A stretch of DNA of 17,359 bases. Origin: CAZCBN01 sp964496975. GTDB lineage: Bacteria > Planctomycetota > Phycisphaerae > Phycisphaerales > UBA1924. Position 1 is the stretch's first letter, and every line of letters begins with the position of its first letter. Where the stretch lies: assembly GCA_964496975.1 (NCBI GenBank), contig CAZCBN010000065.1, positions 1-17,359 on the forward strand, read 5' to 3'. The notes beneath the pieces were generated by a model. That model was not told the DNA's origin. It did no database searches and worked only from the letters and a program-made list of their open reading frames with translations. Shown piece after piece: positions 16,047-17,359 of the stretch. The position numbers and the translations under genes are program-made.

Positions 16047-17359
16047 TCACACCAACGCCATCGCCCCCAGCATCATCCCATGCAGGTCGATGTTGTCGAT
16101 GATCGGCCCCGCCCGCCGCACGTCGATCCGTTCCGCCCCGGGCCCCATCGCCGTCACCTCCACGTGCTCCGACGTGTGGTTCGGGCTCACAAACGCCACC
16201 GCAAGGTGGTTCGCCAGCACCGCCGCCGCGGCAAAGTCGGCCTTGCTCGCCTCAAGAAACCCGTCCGACCTCGCGCCCTTCTCGTACGCCCCCGCGAGCC
16301 ACGCCGTGTCCTCCGCCGTCAGCTCCGCGGCGAACGCCTCGCGTGCCGCCGCCGCGAACGCCGCCGCCCGCTCCGTCGGCGTGCCCTCCTTCGCCTGGTC
16401 GCGGGCCCACGTCACGCTCTTCTTGGCGTTCATCAGCCGGTCAAACCCGCGGGCCCCCTCCTCGTTGTACAGCGTCAAGCTGGGCCCGCCGCAGCCGTGG
16501 TCCGTCGTGATGATCACGAGCGTGTCGTCCCGTTCCCGGGCCCACGCCGTCACCGCCGCGATCGTCTCGTCAAACGCGATCTGGTCGTGCAGGCACGCCG
16601 CCGCGTCGTTCCCGTGCCCCCCGTGGTCCACGCGGCCGCCCTCGATCTGCAGCACAAACCCCTCCGCCGACCCCGCCGCCGACGAGGCCAGCCGCTCGAT
16701 CGCCGCCATCGACATCTCCCGCAGGTGCGGCTGCGTCTCCTCGCGGTCCACCGCAAAGCTCATGTGCCCCGGCGAAAACAGCCCGAGCAGCCGCCCCGGC
16801 TCACTCGCCGCCGCACGCAGGCCCGCCGCGTCGTTCACCACCCGCACGTCCGCGTGCGCCGCCAGCAGTTCGGGCTTGAAGAACCGCAGCCCCCCGCCCA
16901 GCGCCACGTCCACGCCCCGCTCCAGAATCTGCCGCGCCACGCCCGCCTCGTCGTCCCGCCCGGCGATGTTGGCGATGAAACCCGCCGGCGTCGCGTGCGT
17001 CACCGTCGTCGTGGTGACAAGGCCCGTTGCCTTCCCCGCCCGCTTGGCCCGAACCAAAATCGGCTCGATCTCCCGCCCCTCGTGCACGTTCAGCGCCCCG
17101 TTGTTCACGTGCACGCCCCCGCCCCACGCCGAGGCCGCCGCCGCCGAGTCCGTCACGATGCTGTCCGCCGAGGACGTCCGGCACAGCGCCCGCCGCACCC
17201 CCGGCTCGCCCCACAGCGCGATCCACGCGCTCCCCGAGCCCCCGCGCCGACGGATCGCCTGGTCCGCCATGCTGAACGTGCTGTGGCTCATGCCGTCCGC
17301 CACCATGAAGATCACGTTCTTCGCGCGCCGCCCGCGCTCCCCCCGGCCCCCGGGCCGCC
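16047..17359 (-). CDS. Alkaline phosphatase (PhoA family), 5' end missing
   Basis: This is a metal-dependent phosphomonoesterase. The frame is open to the right edge and reads ...RARKNVIFMVADGMS, so the true start and any signal peptide lie outside the window; GTG 17313-17315 is internal to the conserved first strand. Counting from that GTG, motifs are VADGMS with metal Asp7, IVTDSAAAASAW with nucleophile Ser57, TVTHATPAGF (104-113), QIEGGRVDHGGH with ligands Glu225, Asp230 and His234, ITTDHGCGG with Asp272 and His273, and SPNHTSEH with His380. All catalytic and zinc ligands of the family can be matched, so it should be active. Family members are exported; here this is inferred. The true length cannot be given. 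It converges with the reader-domain gene. No Pho box could be looked for because the promoter is missing. Confidence 0.92.
   Translation of the reverse strand, partial: RPGGRGERGRRAKNVIFMVADGMSHSTFSMADQAIRRRGGSGSAWIALWGEPGVRRALCRTSSADSIVTDSAAAASAWGGGVHVNNGALNVHEGREIEPILVRAKRAGKATGLVTTTTVTHATPAGFIANIAGRDDEAGVARQILERGVDVALGGGLRFFKPELLAAHADVRVVNDAAGLRAAASEPGRLLGLFSPGHMSFAVDREETQPHLREMSMAAIERLASSAAGSAEGFVLQIEGGRVDHGGHGNDAAACLHDQIAFDETIAAVTAWARERDDTLVIITTDHGCGGPSLTLYNEEGARGFDRLMNAKKSVTWARDQAKEGTPTERAAAFAAAAREAFAAELTAEDTAWLAGAYEKGARSDGFLEASKADFAAAAVLANHLAVAFVSPNHTSEHVEVTAMGPGAERIDVRRAGPIIDNIDLHGMMLGAMALV

Overview
The window is about 17.4 kb of very GC-rich DNA (roughly 70% or more by eye). It reads like a chromosomal segment of a planctomycete, most likely of the Phycisphaerae. 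Evidence for this placement is the composition, the secreted protein resembling the PEP-CTERM class, the Phycisphaerae-like look of the uvr proteins and the degenerate TIM-barrel protein, and start regions that often lack a Shine-Dalgarno sequence. The placement is inferred; there is no rRNA or other phylogenetic marker in the window.

Layout. Positions 1-8815 are all read on the minus strand. In transcriptional order they are: a TauE/SafE-type (TSUP) membrane exporter with a near-consensus sigma70-type promoter; uvrB; a small single-span membrane protein; uvrA; a HIT-fold protein; and, after a 244-base gap, a secreted beta-rich protein cut by the left edge. Positions 9076-12667 (minus) encode a two-gene ABC system, an ATPase followed by a large FtsX-type permease that overlaps it. 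gcvH (minus) and a TIM-barrel protein of the sugar phosphate isomerase type (plus) are divergent around 13.3 kb. cmk (cytidylate kinase) and a stand-alone domain resembling the N-terminal reader of Mrr-type restriction enzymes follow on the plus strand. They converge on a minus-strand alkaline phosphatase whose 5' end lies beyond the right edge.

How the genes work together. UvrB and UvrA are two parts of the nucleotide excision repair machinery, here separated only by a small membrane protein. The ABC ATPase and permease form one exporter or envelope-lipoprotein type complex. gcvH, cmk, the TIM-barrel protein and the phosphatase are unrelated housekeeping or metabolic genes.

Most interesting observations. 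A 26-base palindromic repeat (TGGGTRG followed by an 8-bp-stem hairpin, GTCGGCTC-TCC-GAGCCGAC) occurs eight times. Six copies lie inside uvrA, in both orientations and in three different reading phases. All stay in frame, and all fall in three insertions absent from ordinary UvrA. Two more copies lie in intergenic DNA on either side of cmk, and one half-copy may sit in a fourth uvrA insertion. This resembles the protein-coding palindromic elements of Rickettsia but has a different sequence. Other points: several genes have a TANNNT box 5-8 bases before the start codon (possible leaderless transcripts); there is an orphan modification-reader-like gene without a nuclease; and the + strand switches from G-rich to C-rich near 8 kb regardless of gene direction.
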